64,000 bases of DNA from Streptococcus sp. (GTDB lineage: Bacteria; Bacillota; Bacilli; Lactobacillales; Streptococcaceae), in assembly GCA_003521145.1 (NCBI GenBank), contig DOTL01000011.1, positions 13,663 to 77,662 of the forward strand, read 5' to 3'. Both the position numbers and the translations under genes were made by a program. The notes beneath the pieces are model-generated. The model did not search any database. It was not told the origin of the DNA and worked only from the letters and a program-made list of their open reading frames with translations. Below, one piece after another: positions 21,955-29,996 of this stretch (position 1 is its first letter; each line of letters opens with the position of its first letter).

Positions 21955-24287
21955 GTGCGACATGAAGTCGCTTAATTGAACTGTCTGGCATGATGACCAG
22001 ACCAACTATTCCGTTAGTTGAGCCAAGTATCAACTGCATGTTCGCCATGTGGTAAGCTGATACGTAAGGTAGCCCTACTTTAAGGTTGAACCGTGAGGGA
22101 AGACCGATACTGCTAGCAACAAAGCGGTTAGGGAGCTAGGCTTGATAGTATGGCTAACAAATGTGAACCACTGTTAAATGTCGTTAAGTTGAACAGGCTA
22201 AAGTTGCTGATAAGCCTGAACCAAAAGGTGTGCAGTCGGTTAACCCTTTCCATAGTGGGGTTACACGGACAGATGACTGCCGGCAGAGAGGTGGAGCCTA
22301 ACCTATCATTTTGTTCATTAAGTGGAACATGGTAAGCCTGTATTGTTGCTTCTAGCAAGGCAAATCGTAAGAAATGCTGATAACAGTGCAGGTATAGGAA
22401 AATGGAAAAAGCGAATGCCATCTTGTAATGAGATGGATAGAGGTTCAAGATTTGCCTCAACTCGAAAGAGTGCAGACTTCCATTCGGTTTCTAATCACAA
22501 GAGAACTTGTAGAATTTTTGAAAGGAGAAAGCAAATGAACAGTAAAATGTGTGCTACTACTAACATAGCTAACAGCTGGGAAAGTATTGATTTCGTGAAA
22601 GCTGAAACCTATGTTAAAAAACTACAAATGCGTATTGTGAAAGCGTGGAAGTTGGATAAATTCAATCGAGTGAAATCACCCCAACATTTACTAACAACTT
22701 CATTCTATGCAAGAGCCTTGGCAGTGAAACGTGTCACTGAAAACCAAGGTAAGAAGACAAGTGGTGTTGATAAAGAGTTATGGTTAACATCTAACGCTAA
22801 ATATCAAGCAATCAAGAAATTAAAGGTTAAGGGCTATCGTCCAAAACCACTAAGACGGGTTTATATTCCTAAGAAAAATGGTAAGAAAAGACCTCTTAGT
22901 ATTCCAACGATGACAGATAGAGCAATGCAGACATTATTTAAGTTCGCCCTAGAACCTATTGCAGAGACAACAGCAGACTCAAATTCTTATGGTTTTAGAC
23001 CTAAAAGAAGTACGCAGGATGCGATTGAACAATGTTTCTCAGCTTTGAGTAAGCAAAAATCTGCTAAATGGGTTTTAGAAGGTGATATTAAAGGCTGTTT
23101 CGATAATATCAGTCATGAATGGATAATGAAACATATTCCGATGAACAAGACAATACTTGGAAAATGGTTAAAAAGTGGTTATATTGAAAATCGAAAGTTA
23201 TTTCCAACAGAGTTTGGAAGTCCTCAAGGTTCACCAATTTCACCAATCATTTCAAATATTGTACTAGATGGTATTGAAAGAAAACTTTCTACTACATTCA
23301 GAAAGAAAAAGGTTAACGGTAAAGTCTATGCACCAAAAATCAATTTTGTTAGATATGCGGATGACTTTATTGTTACTGGTGTTAGTAAGGAATTATTGGA
23401 AAATGAGGTTAAACCAGTCATTATCCAATTCTTGAAAGAACGTGGTTTGGAGTTATCAGAAGAAAAAACGTTGATAACCCATATTACGGACGGCTTTGAT
23501 TTTCTGGGCGTAAACATTAGAATGTATGACGGAAAATTACTAACCAAACCATCCAAAAAGAACTACGAAAGTATTGTTTCTAAAATTAGGGATATTATCA
23601 AAAAGAACCCGTCAATGAAACAGGAGTTGTTAATACGTAAGTTAAACCCGATTATCATAGGTTGGGTCAACTACCAAAAGCACAATGTTTCAACAGAAGC
23701 GTTTCAAAGACTTGATTTTGATATTTATCAGTGTCTATGGCAGTGGTGTATCCGAAGACATCCTAAAAAGGGAAGAAAATGGGTAGCTAATAAATATTTC
23801 CATACTTTTGGTAGTCGTAGTTGGATTTTCAGTGTTCCAACTGCTGATACAATGGAAAATGGAGAGCCGTTCTATCTTAGATTGAAGTATGCTTCCGATA
23901 CTGATATTCGCCGACATATTAAAATTAAGGCGGAAGCCAATCCATTCGATGAACAATGGCAACTGTATTTTGAGGAACGTCAAGAAAAGCAAATGCGACA
24001 AGAACTAAAAGGAAGACGTGTGATTAACGGGCTTTATTATAAACAAAAAGGGATTTGTCCAGTTTGCGAATTGAAAATTACCAAGGAAACAGATTTCAGA
24101 GTTCATCAAACAGTGAAGAACCATAAACCAATAAAAACATTGGTACACCCTACTTGTCATAAGAATATAAAAGAAAACACGCTGGTTCTCTAACGAGGAC
24201 TTATAGAAGCTTGAGCCGTGTGAGGGGAAACTCTCATGCACGGTTCTTAGAGGGGAAGGAGGTCGAGAGACCTCTGACCTACTCGAC
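21955..24287 (+). mobile_element. Group II intron 2 (2333 nt) in the same gene
   Basis: Begins GTGCG right after the NYLW codons and ends in AC before CAG (Gln) of QTQENKLKYI, restoring the host frame in phase 0. Domain V is at 24213-24246 (GAGCCGTGTGAGGG, GAAA loop, CTCTCATGCACGGTTC, which match the group II consensus). It carries a maturase gene at 22535-24193. Sequence and maturase differ clearly from intron 1, so the two arrived independently rather than by duplication. Confidence 0.93.
22535..24193 (+). CDS. ltrA: Group II intron reverse transcriptase/maturase (intron 2)
   Basis: 552 residues from the ATG at 22535, which has AAAGGAG seven bases upstream; the frame is open further upstream to 22322 but without a ribosome site. 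Reverse transcriptase motifs: YIPKKNGKKRPLSIPT near 110 and FVRYADDFIVTG near 270. A maturase domain follows, then a zinc/HNH-like end: GICPVCELKI with a later His and THPTC-like TLVHPTCHKN. Only about a third of residues match the intron 1 protein by eye, indicating another lineage. Confidence 0.92.
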   Translation: MNSKMCATTNIANSWESIDFVKAETYVKKLQMRIVKAWKLDKFNRVKSPQHLLTTSFYARALAVKRVTENQGKKTSGVDKELWLTSNAKYQAIKKLKVKGYRPKPLRRVYIPKKNGKKRPLSIPTMTDRAMQTLFKFALEPIAETTADSNSYGFRPKRSTQDAIEQCFSALSKQKSAKWVLEGDIKGCFDNISHEWIMKHIPMNKTILGKWLKSGYIENRKLFPTEFGSPQGSPISPIISNIVLDGIERKLSTTFRKKKVNGKVYAPKINFVRYADDFIVTGVSKELLENEVKPVIIQFLKERGLELSEEKTLITHITDGFDFLGVNIRMYDGKLLTKPSKKNYESIVSKIRDIIKKNPSMKQELLIRKLNPIIIGWVNYQKHNVSTEAFQRLDFDIYQCLWQWCIRRHPKKGRKWVANKYFHTFGSRSWIFSVPTADTMENGEPFYLRLKYASDTDIRRHIKIKAEANPFDEQWQLYFEERQEKQMRQELKGRRVINGLYYKQKGICPVCELKITKETDFRVHQTVKNHKPIKTLVHPTCHKNIKENTLVL

Positions 24288-25136
24288 CAGACACAGGAGA
24301 ATAAGCTCAAATATATTACGCAGATAATGACCTCAAAAGATCCTGTGAGATCAGCTGAAGACATTGATGAACAAACCATGACCGCCTCAGACTTTAAGGC
24401 CTTGGCAACTGGAAACCCTTACCTCAAACTCAAAATGGAGTTGGAAAATGAACTGACAATTTTAGAAAATCAAAAACGAGTTTTTAATCGCTCAAAAGAT
24501 GAATACCGCCACACAGTTTCCTATTGCGAGAAGCACCTCCCTATTATGGAAAAACGATTGAGTCAATATGATAAAGATATTGCCCAATCTTTGGCAACAA
24601 AGTCGCAAGATTTTGTCATGAGATTTGACAATCAAGCAATGGATAATCGTGCAGAAGCAGGGGATTATCTGCGAAAACTCATTACCTATAACCGCTCAGA
24701 GACCAAGGAAGTCAAAACACTTGCCAGCTTTAGAGGATTTGATTTAAAAATGACTACACGAGGTCCTAGTGAGCCTTTACCAGAGACCGTTACTTTAACG
24801 ATTGTAGGCGATAACCAATATACAGTCGCTCTTGATTTAAAATCAGATGTGGGAACGATTCAACGGATTAGTAATGCCATTGACCATATCATGGATGACC
24901 AAGAAAAGACTGGAGAAATGGTAAAGGATTTAAAAGATAAGCTTCAAGTAGCCAAAGTAGAAGTTGAGAAAATCTTTCCCAAGGAAGAGGAGTATCAGCT
25001 TTTAAAGGCTAAGTATGAAGTTTTAGCTCCCTTGGTTGAAAAAGAAGCAGAAATTGAGGAAATAGATGCGGCTTTGGCCAAGTTTAGTGAAGATACAACA
25101 CCCCAAATGAAGCAACAAATAGCACTCGAGATATAA
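24288..25136 (+). CDS. Methyltransferase/helicase fusion protein, exon 3
   Basis: 282 codons plus stop, read in phase from QTQENKLKYITQIM. It is helical and probably forms coiled coils (KLKMELENELTILENQKRV), with no enzyme motif. Together the exons give about 2274 residues, in the usual range of intact relatives in streptococcal ICEs. A methionine at 24327 could be mistaken for a start but has no ribosome binding site. Confidence 0.88.
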   Translation, partial: QTQENKLKYITQIMTSKDPVRSAEDIDEQTMTASDFKALATGNPYLKLKMELENELTILENQKRVFNRSKDEYRHTVSYCEKHLPIMEKRLSQYDKDIAQSLATKSQDFVMRFDNQAMDNRAEAGDYLRKLITYNRSETKEVKTLASFRGFDLKMTTRGPSEPLPETVTLTIVGDNQYTVALDLKSDVGTIQRISNAIDHIMDDQEKTGEMVKDLKDKLQVAKVEVEKIFPKEEEYQLLKAKYEVLAPLVEKEAEIEEIDAALAKFSEDTTPQMKQQIALEI

Positions 25137-25206
25137 GAAAAAAGGCTGACAAATATTTTTGAACGCGGTAAAATGAAGTCAAGAAATCATATAAGGAGAA
25201 TAGATC

Positions 25207-25506
25207 ATGGCCCAAACACTAGAAGAAATGCGTTATCAACTTGAAGAATGGTTGGCACAAGGCTATACAAGTCCAGAAGATAGGGCAAACTACCAAACTT
25301 TAAAGGAACAGTATGAAGATGAAACTCTTGATTATAGCTTTTCAAGGCGTGAAATCACTGGACAGCTGGAACTCATCATCACAAGTCGTGAGAATGATTT
25401 TCCAAACTTAGATGAGGTGACGAAGGCAGAATACCTTGATTTGGTTGCCCAACTTGATGATTTAGACAAGAGACAGGCTGACTACTATCGCAAGCAATTA
25501 GCCTAG
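25207..25506 (+). CDS. Hypothetical small ICE protein
   Basis: 99 residues, soluble, highly charged and predicted helical (many E, Q, D, K; sequence such as LVAQLDDLDKRQADYYRKQL). AAGGAG lies ten bases before the ATG. I do not recognise a family. It follows the helicase gene by 70 bp and precedes a small membrane protein gene by 13 bp, so it is part of the conserved accessory row before the primase. Confidence 0.75.
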   Translation: MAQTLEEMRYQLEEWLAQGYTSPEDRANYQTLKEQYEDETLDYSFSRREITGQLELIITSRENDFPNLDEVTKAEYLDLVAQLDDLDKRQADYYRKQLA

Positions 25507-25519
25507 AAAGAGGTGTAAG

Positions 25520-25810
25520 ATGTTGGAGCAAATTCTACAAAGCCTTTTGATTATCGCAGCAATAGGACTGATGTTGTTTGTCCTTTATCGGATTGTGAAA
25601 GTTTCAGGTGCTTTATTTCTTATCGGACTCATCAGTGGATTAGTCTTTATAGAAATCTATGGAATTTACCTCTTCTTTACTGAGAGATATCTCTATTCAG
25701 AAGATTTAGCAACTAATGGAATTTGGAGTTTTACAGGATTTTTTATTGCTTTGAATCTATTTCTTATTTTTAGCATTATTATGAAGTGGTGGAGAAATAG
25801 AATAGTTTAA
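25520..25810 (+). CDS. Small three-helix membrane protein
   Basis: 96 residues, almost entirely hydrophobic: helices near 4-22, 27-50 and 66-88, ending in a basic WWRNRIV. Ribosome site AGAGGTG precedes the ATG. No family recognised. Position just before a VirB8-like gene suggests a conjugation-related membrane role, which is inference only. Confidence 0.7.
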   Translation: MLEQILQSLLIIAAIGLMLFVLYRIVKVSGALFLIGLISGLVFIEIYGIYLFFTERYLYSEDLATNGIWSFTGFFIALNLFLIFSIIMKWWRNRIV

Positions 25811-25905
25811 CACGGAGGATTACCAATGGGTAGTCCTTTTTCTTGTGATAAAATCTCCAAGCTAATCTTGATATGATGAAGCTATCACTAATAGAGGAGT
25901 AAGCC

Positions 25906-26544
25906 ATGTTAAATAAAGTGAAAGCTCGATTTCTGATTGGAGTAGGAGGTTTAATCGCAGTCAGTTTTATGGTCATGATTGGCTACACGATTGGCTCACA
26001 AACCATTTCAAAGCAAACAGAGAACCAAATACGAGCAGAAGCCAATAAACTTGTGTCAAAGAAAAAGAAGGAGGAAAGAGCGACAGTCCTATCAGATGAG
26101 CTTGTCAATGAATTTCTCACTCAATATTTCACCAAGGTCCAGCTGGGTGAAAATAACGCTCGTATCAAACCCTACATGACGGACTCGGCATTTTCAGAAG
26201 AGGAAGCAAATCAGAATAAAGCGATCAATCAAGTTTATAAAGACTATATGCTTGACTACCGATTTGAATCAGCCAGTATCTATGTCAATACAGAAAGCCA
26301 TGTTGCACTTGCGGAAGTTTCCTATCAAGTAACTTATGTTTCTGATTTGAGTGAGCAACAACAGCGAACAACTCAGACAGAAACCAAGACAGTTATGTTA
26401 TCCTACTCCAAAGTTTCCGACAAGCTCCTAGTTAATCAGTTGACCATTTGGAATGGGAAACTGGAGGACATGAAAGAAGCAACAGATGGAGCCAATTCCA
26501 GTATACCAACGATCCAAGGAACTACAACAAGCGAGAACAACTAG
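25906..26544 (+). CDS. VirB8/TcpC-like membrane-anchored conjugation protein
   Basis: 212 residues: a short cytoplasmic start, one membrane helix near residues 8-28, a charged linker, then an extracytoplasmic domain (about 60-190) and a Ser/Thr-rich tail. One-helix proteins with a small outer alpha+beta domain in this position resemble the VirB8/TcpC scaffold class. No diagnostic motif supports this, so it is a topology-based call. AGAGGAG precedes the ATG by seven bases. Confidence 0.6.
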   Translation: MLNKVKARFLIGVGGLIAVSFMVMIGYTIGSQTISKQTENQIRAEANKLVSKKKKEERATVLSDELVNEFLTQYFTKVQLGENNARIKPYMTDSAFSEEEANQNKAINQVYKDYMLDYRFESASIYVNTESHVALAEVSYQVTYVSDLSEQQQRTTQTETKTVMLSYSKVSDKLLVNQLTIWNGKLEDMKEATDGANSSIPTIQGTTTSENN

Positions 26545-26583
26545 CAGGAGACAGTCTTCTGCTTTTTTTGATAGGGAGACAAA

Positions 26584-27660
26584 ATGACACGAATTAAAGC
26601 AGTAAAACAAAAGGCCATTTTAGATGTGGCTGAAAGTCTGGGTTATTCCTTCAGACGTTTATCAGGACACATTTATGAACACCCAGACCATGATTCCTTT
26701 CGGATTTTTGCCGATACCAATACTTTCAAATGGTTTTCAAGAGATATGCAAGGGGATGTGATAGACTTTGTTCAATTAGTAGCAGGCGTTACTTTCAAAG
26801 AGGCTGTATCCTATCTTGAAACTGGGGATTTTGAACAAGCTAAGTTGATAGAAGAAACGTATCAACCGTTTCAATATTATTTGCATGAAGAACCCTTTCA
26901 GCAAGCACGTATTTACTTAAAAGACATCCGTGGCCTAAGTGATCAGACTATCAATACCTTTGGTAGACAAGGATTGCTTGCTCAAGCTACTTATCAAGCG
27001 GAGTCGGTTTTAGTATTTAAAAGCTATGACCATAATGGGATTTTACAGGCCGCAAGCCTTCAAGGTCTCGTCAAAAATGAAGAAAAATACAATCGAGGCT
27101 ATCTCAAAAAAATCATGAAAGGCTCAAAAGGCCATGTTGGTATTAGTTTCGATATTGGGAATCCCAAGCGACTCATTTTTTGTGAATCAGTTATCGATAT
27201 GATGAGTTATTATCAGCTTCACCCAAAGCAACTATCAGATGTTCGCCTGGTGTCAATGGAAGGCTTAAAACTTTCAGTGATTGCTTATCAGACCTTACGT
27301 CTAGCAGCCGAGGAACAAGGGAAATTGGCATTTCTAGATACAGTAAAACCAAGCAGACTTAGCTATTATCTTCAGGCAATACAAGAGACGACAAACTTTT
27401 TCCAAACCCATTCAAACGTCATAACAATGGCTGTTGATAATGATGAAGCAGGAAGAGAATTTTGTCAGAAACTGTCAGATAAAGGACTTCCAATCACCAA
27501 AGATTTACCACCATTGCAGGGACTAGAAACAAAGTCAGATTGGAATGATATTGTGAAGCAACAGAAAGATATATCCTTAAGCAATCTTATTCAGTCAGCC
27601 CAGATACAAGCCATTAAGAATCATCCTCCACCAAAACGAGAGCGTGCTATGGAATTGTGA
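26584..27660 (+). CDS. TOPRIM-domain primase-like protein
   Basis: 358 residues. The N-terminal part (about 1-90) resembles the DUF3991/zinc-finger-like primase start, including FKWFSRDMQGDVIDFVQLV. The C-terminal half is a TOPRIM fold: LIFCESVIDMMSYY with the catalytic Glu near 202, and MAVDNDEAGREFC with the metal-binding Asp pair near 283. Such proteins are thought to make primers on transferred single strands or during ICE replication. Intact, with RBS AGGGAG before the ATG. Confidence 0.82.
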   Translation: MTRIKAVKQKAILDVAESLGYSFRRLSGHIYEHPDHDSFRIFADTNTFKWFSRDMQGDVIDFVQLVAGVTFKEAVSYLETGDFEQAKLIEETYQPFQYYLHEEPFQQARIYLKDIRGLSDQTINTFGRQGLLAQATYQAESVLVFKSYDHNGILQAASLQGLVKNEEKYNRGYLKKIMKGSKGHVGISFDIGNPKRLIFCESVIDMMSYYQLHPKQLSDVRLVSMEGLKLSVIAYQTLRLAAEEQGKLAFLDTVKPSRLSYYLQAIQETTNFFQTHSNVITMAVDNDEAGREFCQKLSDKGLPITKDLPPLQGLETKSDWNDIVKQQKDISLSNLIQSAQIQAIKNHPPPKRERAMEL

Positions 27661-27713
27661 TAACAAAATCAAGTCCGCTATCATAATCTAGAATGTGACA
27701 AGGAGGACACCCT

Positions 27714-27941
27714 ATGAGTGTGATTGAACGTCTGGCTGAAAAAGTAGCTAGGCAAGAAGGAAAGGTCTCACGTGAGACGGAGAAATTGGAACACTATCGT
27801 GACCAACTACAAACTGTAATGTATAGCACCTTTATCAAACGGCAACAATCTAGTCAGTTGTCATTTCATGAAGCACTGGAGCAAGCCTTCGGTAAAGAAA
27901 CCACACTACGACCAAATTACAGAAATGAGGATACAGAATGA
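27714..27941 (+). CDS. Hypothetical small helical protein
   Basis: 75 residues, mainly charged helix (EKVARQEGKVSRETEKLEHY). AAGGAGG precedes the ATG. The stop overlaps the next gene by four bases (ATGA-type overlap), so the two are co-translated. Not recognised beyond being a conserved-looking small ICE gene near the primase. Confidence 0.72.
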   Translation: MSVIERLAEKVARQEGKVSRETEKLEHYRDQLQTVMYSTFIKRQQSSQLSFHEALEQAFGKETTLRPNYRNEDTE

Positions 27942-28327
27942 GTAAAACATGGAATTTTGATCAGCCACTAGACGATGTGAAACCAACATCGTCCCATGAA
28001 GAACGAGCAAAAATCGCAGCACTTTTTCATGAACAGGATGAAAAACCAATTGAAGAAGTAGATTATGTGGCTGCTTTTGAACAGCAACAAAAGGAGTCAG
28101 AATCTAAAGATGTACAAACGCTCGCATCAACCGTTAAACAAAGTCAGCCGAAGAAGGTAAATATAACAAGTGACTATAAACAACACTTGGCTGATACCAT
28201 TGCACAAAACGACAAGGATATTTCCGCCTGTCAGAAGCAAATTGAAGAACTTCATCAATTGATTGATGAAAAGAAAATCCAAAATAAAAAGTTGCAGACT
28301 ATTTCAGTAGCTATTGATGATTTATAA
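27938..28327 (+). CDS. Hypothetical acidic/coiled-coil protein
   Basis: 129 residues, beginning MSKTWNFDQPLDDV and ending in a coiled coil (residues about 85-122: NDKDISACQKQIEELHQLI). Overlaps the previous gene by four bases. No family assigned. Likely cytoplasmic. Confidence 0.7.
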   Translation: MSKTWNFDQPLDDVKPTSSHEERAKIAALFHEQDEKPIEEVDYVAAFEQQQKESESKDVQTLASTVKQSQPKKVNITSDYKQHLADTIAQNDKDISACQKQIEELHQLIDEKKIQNKKLQTISVAIDDL

Positions 28328-28376
28328 GTCAGGTAGTCCTATGCAGGCTACCTTTTTACGATTTAAGGAGAAGAAA

Positions 28377-28667
28377 ATGAAATTCTTTCAACAGAAAAAA
28401 CAGAACCAGGATCAATTTAAACGACTGATTCATCGACTATCAGAGATGTCAGATAGTGAACTAACTAAAGTAGAGCAACTCCTAGATGTGGTCTTTGATT
28501 CAAGTTTCAAGTCTAGTGAGAGAGTGGAAATATCTAGTGACATTATCACCGATGAGGAACAAAGTCTTGATAAATCAATCCAAGAAGTGAAAAACAAACT
28601 GAATACTGAGCAGTTGGAAAAGCGAATAGAGCAGTTTAAGCAATCGAAGAAACCTAAAAACGGGTAA
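28377..28667 (+). CDS. Hypothetical small coiled-coil protein
   Basis: 96 residues from ATG 28377, chosen because AAGGAGAAG lies just upstream; the frame is open to 28314 without a ribosome site. Highly charged with a Lys-rich start and end and a central acidic helix. It is the last gene before a strong terminator, so it closes the accessory operon. Function unknown. Confidence 0.68.
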   Translation: MKFFQQKKQNQDQFKRLIHRLSEMSDSELTKVEQLLDVVFDSSFKSSERVEISSDIITDEEQSLDKSIQEVKNKLNTEQLEKRIEQFKQSKKPKNG

Positions 28668-28698
28668 CGCACCATATTTGGTGCATTATCCGTTTTTT
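28656..28698 (+). terminator. Intrinsic terminator before pezAT
   Basis: Imperfect stem ACGGGTAACGCACC pairing with GGTGCATTATCCGT around a short loop, followed by TTTTTT. It isolates the pezAT promoter from upstream ICE transcription. Confidence 0.8.
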
Positions 28699-28699
28699 A

Positions 28700-28708
28700 T
28701 GGTATAAT
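28700..28708 (+). promoter_or_regulatory. Extended -10 promoter element of pezAT
   Basis: TGGTATAAT, an extended -10 box, lies 28 bp before the pezA start and just after the terminator. PezA-family repressors bind here in related systems; the operator itself is not distinct in this sequence. Confidence 0.6.
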
Positions 28709-28736
28709 GAAAGCAAATATGAGGAGGTCTTTATCT

Positions 28737-29213
28737 ATGATCGGAGACAATATCAAGTCACTACGCCATACACATGATTTAACACAACCAGAATTTGCGA
28801 AAATGGTCGGGATTTCACGCAATAGCCTGAGTCGCTACGAAAATGGAACCAGCACTGTTTCAACTGAACTCATCGACCGTATTTGTCAGAAATTTAACGT
28901 TTCTTATGTTGATATTGTAGGAGAGGACAAGATGCTAACACCTGTTGAAGATTACCAACTGACTTTAAAAGTAGAAGTGATAAAAGAACGTGGAGCTGCC
29001 ATTTTATCACAGCTTTATAGATACCAGGATAGTCAAGATATTGCTTTTGATGATGAATCGAATCCGTGGATTCTCATGAGTGATGACTTGGCGGAATTGA
29101 TTAACACGAAAATTTACCTTGTCGATACTTTCGATGAAATAGAGCGTTACAATGGCTATTTAGACGGTATCGAGCGGATGTTAGACATGGTGCATCATCG
29201 GGTGGTGGCTTAA
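28737..29213 (+). CDS. pezA: PezA antitoxin, XRE-family repressor
   Basis: 158 residues, the length of pneumococcal PezA. The ATG at 28737 follows AGGAGG; an upstream frame is not needed. An N-terminal helix-turn-helix (about 4-60: LTQPEFAKMVGISRNSLSRY) is followed by the region that wraps the toxin (NPWILMSDDLAELI, DEIERYNGYLDGIERML). PezA represses its operon and blocks the PezT kinase. The stop overlaps the pezT start by one base. Confidence 0.93.
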   Translation: MIGDNIKSLRHTHDLTQPEFAKMVGISRNSLSRYENGTSTVSTELIDRICQKFNVSYVDIVGEDKMLTPVEDYQLTLKVEVIKERGAAILSQLYRYQDSQDIAFDDESNPWILMSDDLAELINTKIYLVDTFDEIERYNGYLDGIERMLDMVHHRVVA

Positions 29214-29983
29214 TGCGGTTGGAAGAATTTAGTGAAGCTGAGTTTCAGAAGGCTTTACAGCAAACCATTCGGGCTTTAACCCGAGGAAAGACGATTCCAG
29301 ATCGACCAAAAGCTATCTTGCTTGGAGGACAAAGCGGGGCAGGTAAGACTACTATTCATCGTATCAAGCAAAAAGAATTTCAAGGTAATATCATTATCAT
29401 CGATGGTGATAGCTACCGTTCTCAGCATCCCAACTACTTAGCCCTGCAAGAAAAGTATGGCAAGGACAGCGTGGACTATACCAAGGGATTTGCAGGAAAA
29501 ATGGTAGAGCATCTGGTTGATGAACTCAGTGAACGTGGTTATCATTTGTTAATTGAAGGGACTTTACGAACCACTCAAGTTCCTCGTCAGACTGCTCAAT
29601 TATTAGCTTCGAAAGGATACCAAATTTCCTTAGCTGTGATTGGTACCAAACCAGAACTGTCCTATCTCAGTACCTTGATTCGTTACGAAGAGCTTTATGT
29701 CATAGATCCGACTCAGGCCAGAGCAACCCCAAAAGAACACCATGATGGGATTGTAGAGAACTTGGTTGATAACTTAAAGGAGCTTGAAAGCGATAAACTC
29801 TTTGACCAGATTCAGATTTATCAAAGAGATAGGACTTGTATCTATGACTCTGAAACTGATGAAGGCTCCGCGGCAGAAGTGCTACAAGAATGCCTCTTCG
29901 GAAAATGGAGCAAGGTAGAGGAAGAGATGTTGAAGGTGGGACGGGAACGGTTGAGAGAGTTTTCAGTAATGAAAGAAAATTAG
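29213..29983 (+). CDS. pezT: PezT zeta-type toxin
   Basis: 256 residues. Walker A LLGGQSGAGKTT near 37-48, the substrate-side IIIIDGDSYRSQHPNY near 62, and EGTLRTTQVPRQT near 118 are characteristic of zeta toxins, which phosphorylate UDP-N-acetylglucosamine and stop cell wall synthesis. Coupled to pezA. PezAT is a common stabilising cargo of Tn5252-type ICEs. All catalytic residues appear present. Confidence 0.93.
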   Translation: MRLEEFSEAEFQKALQQTIRALTRGKTIPDRPKAILLGGQSGAGKTTIHRIKQKEFQGNIIIIDGDSYRSQHPNYLALQEKYGKDSVDYTKGFAGKMVEHLVDELSERGYHLLIEGTLRTTQVPRQTAQLLASKGYQISLAVIGTKPELSYLSTLIRYEELYVIDPTQARATPKEHHDGIVENLVDNLKELESDKLFDQIQIYQRDRTCIYDSETDEGSAAEVLQECLFGKWSKVEEEMLKVGRERLREFSVMKEN

Positions 29984-29996
29984 GAGGAGATATGGT

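Noticed and set aside
22322..22534. Upstream extension of the intron 2 maturase frame
   Set aside because: It lies in structured intron RNA, has no ribosome site and no similarity to maturase N-termini; ATG 22535 has AAAGGAG.
24327..25136. Stand-alone gene starting at 24,327
   Set aside because: It is exon 3 of the large gene; the frame joins exon 2 through intron 2 and there is no ribosome site.
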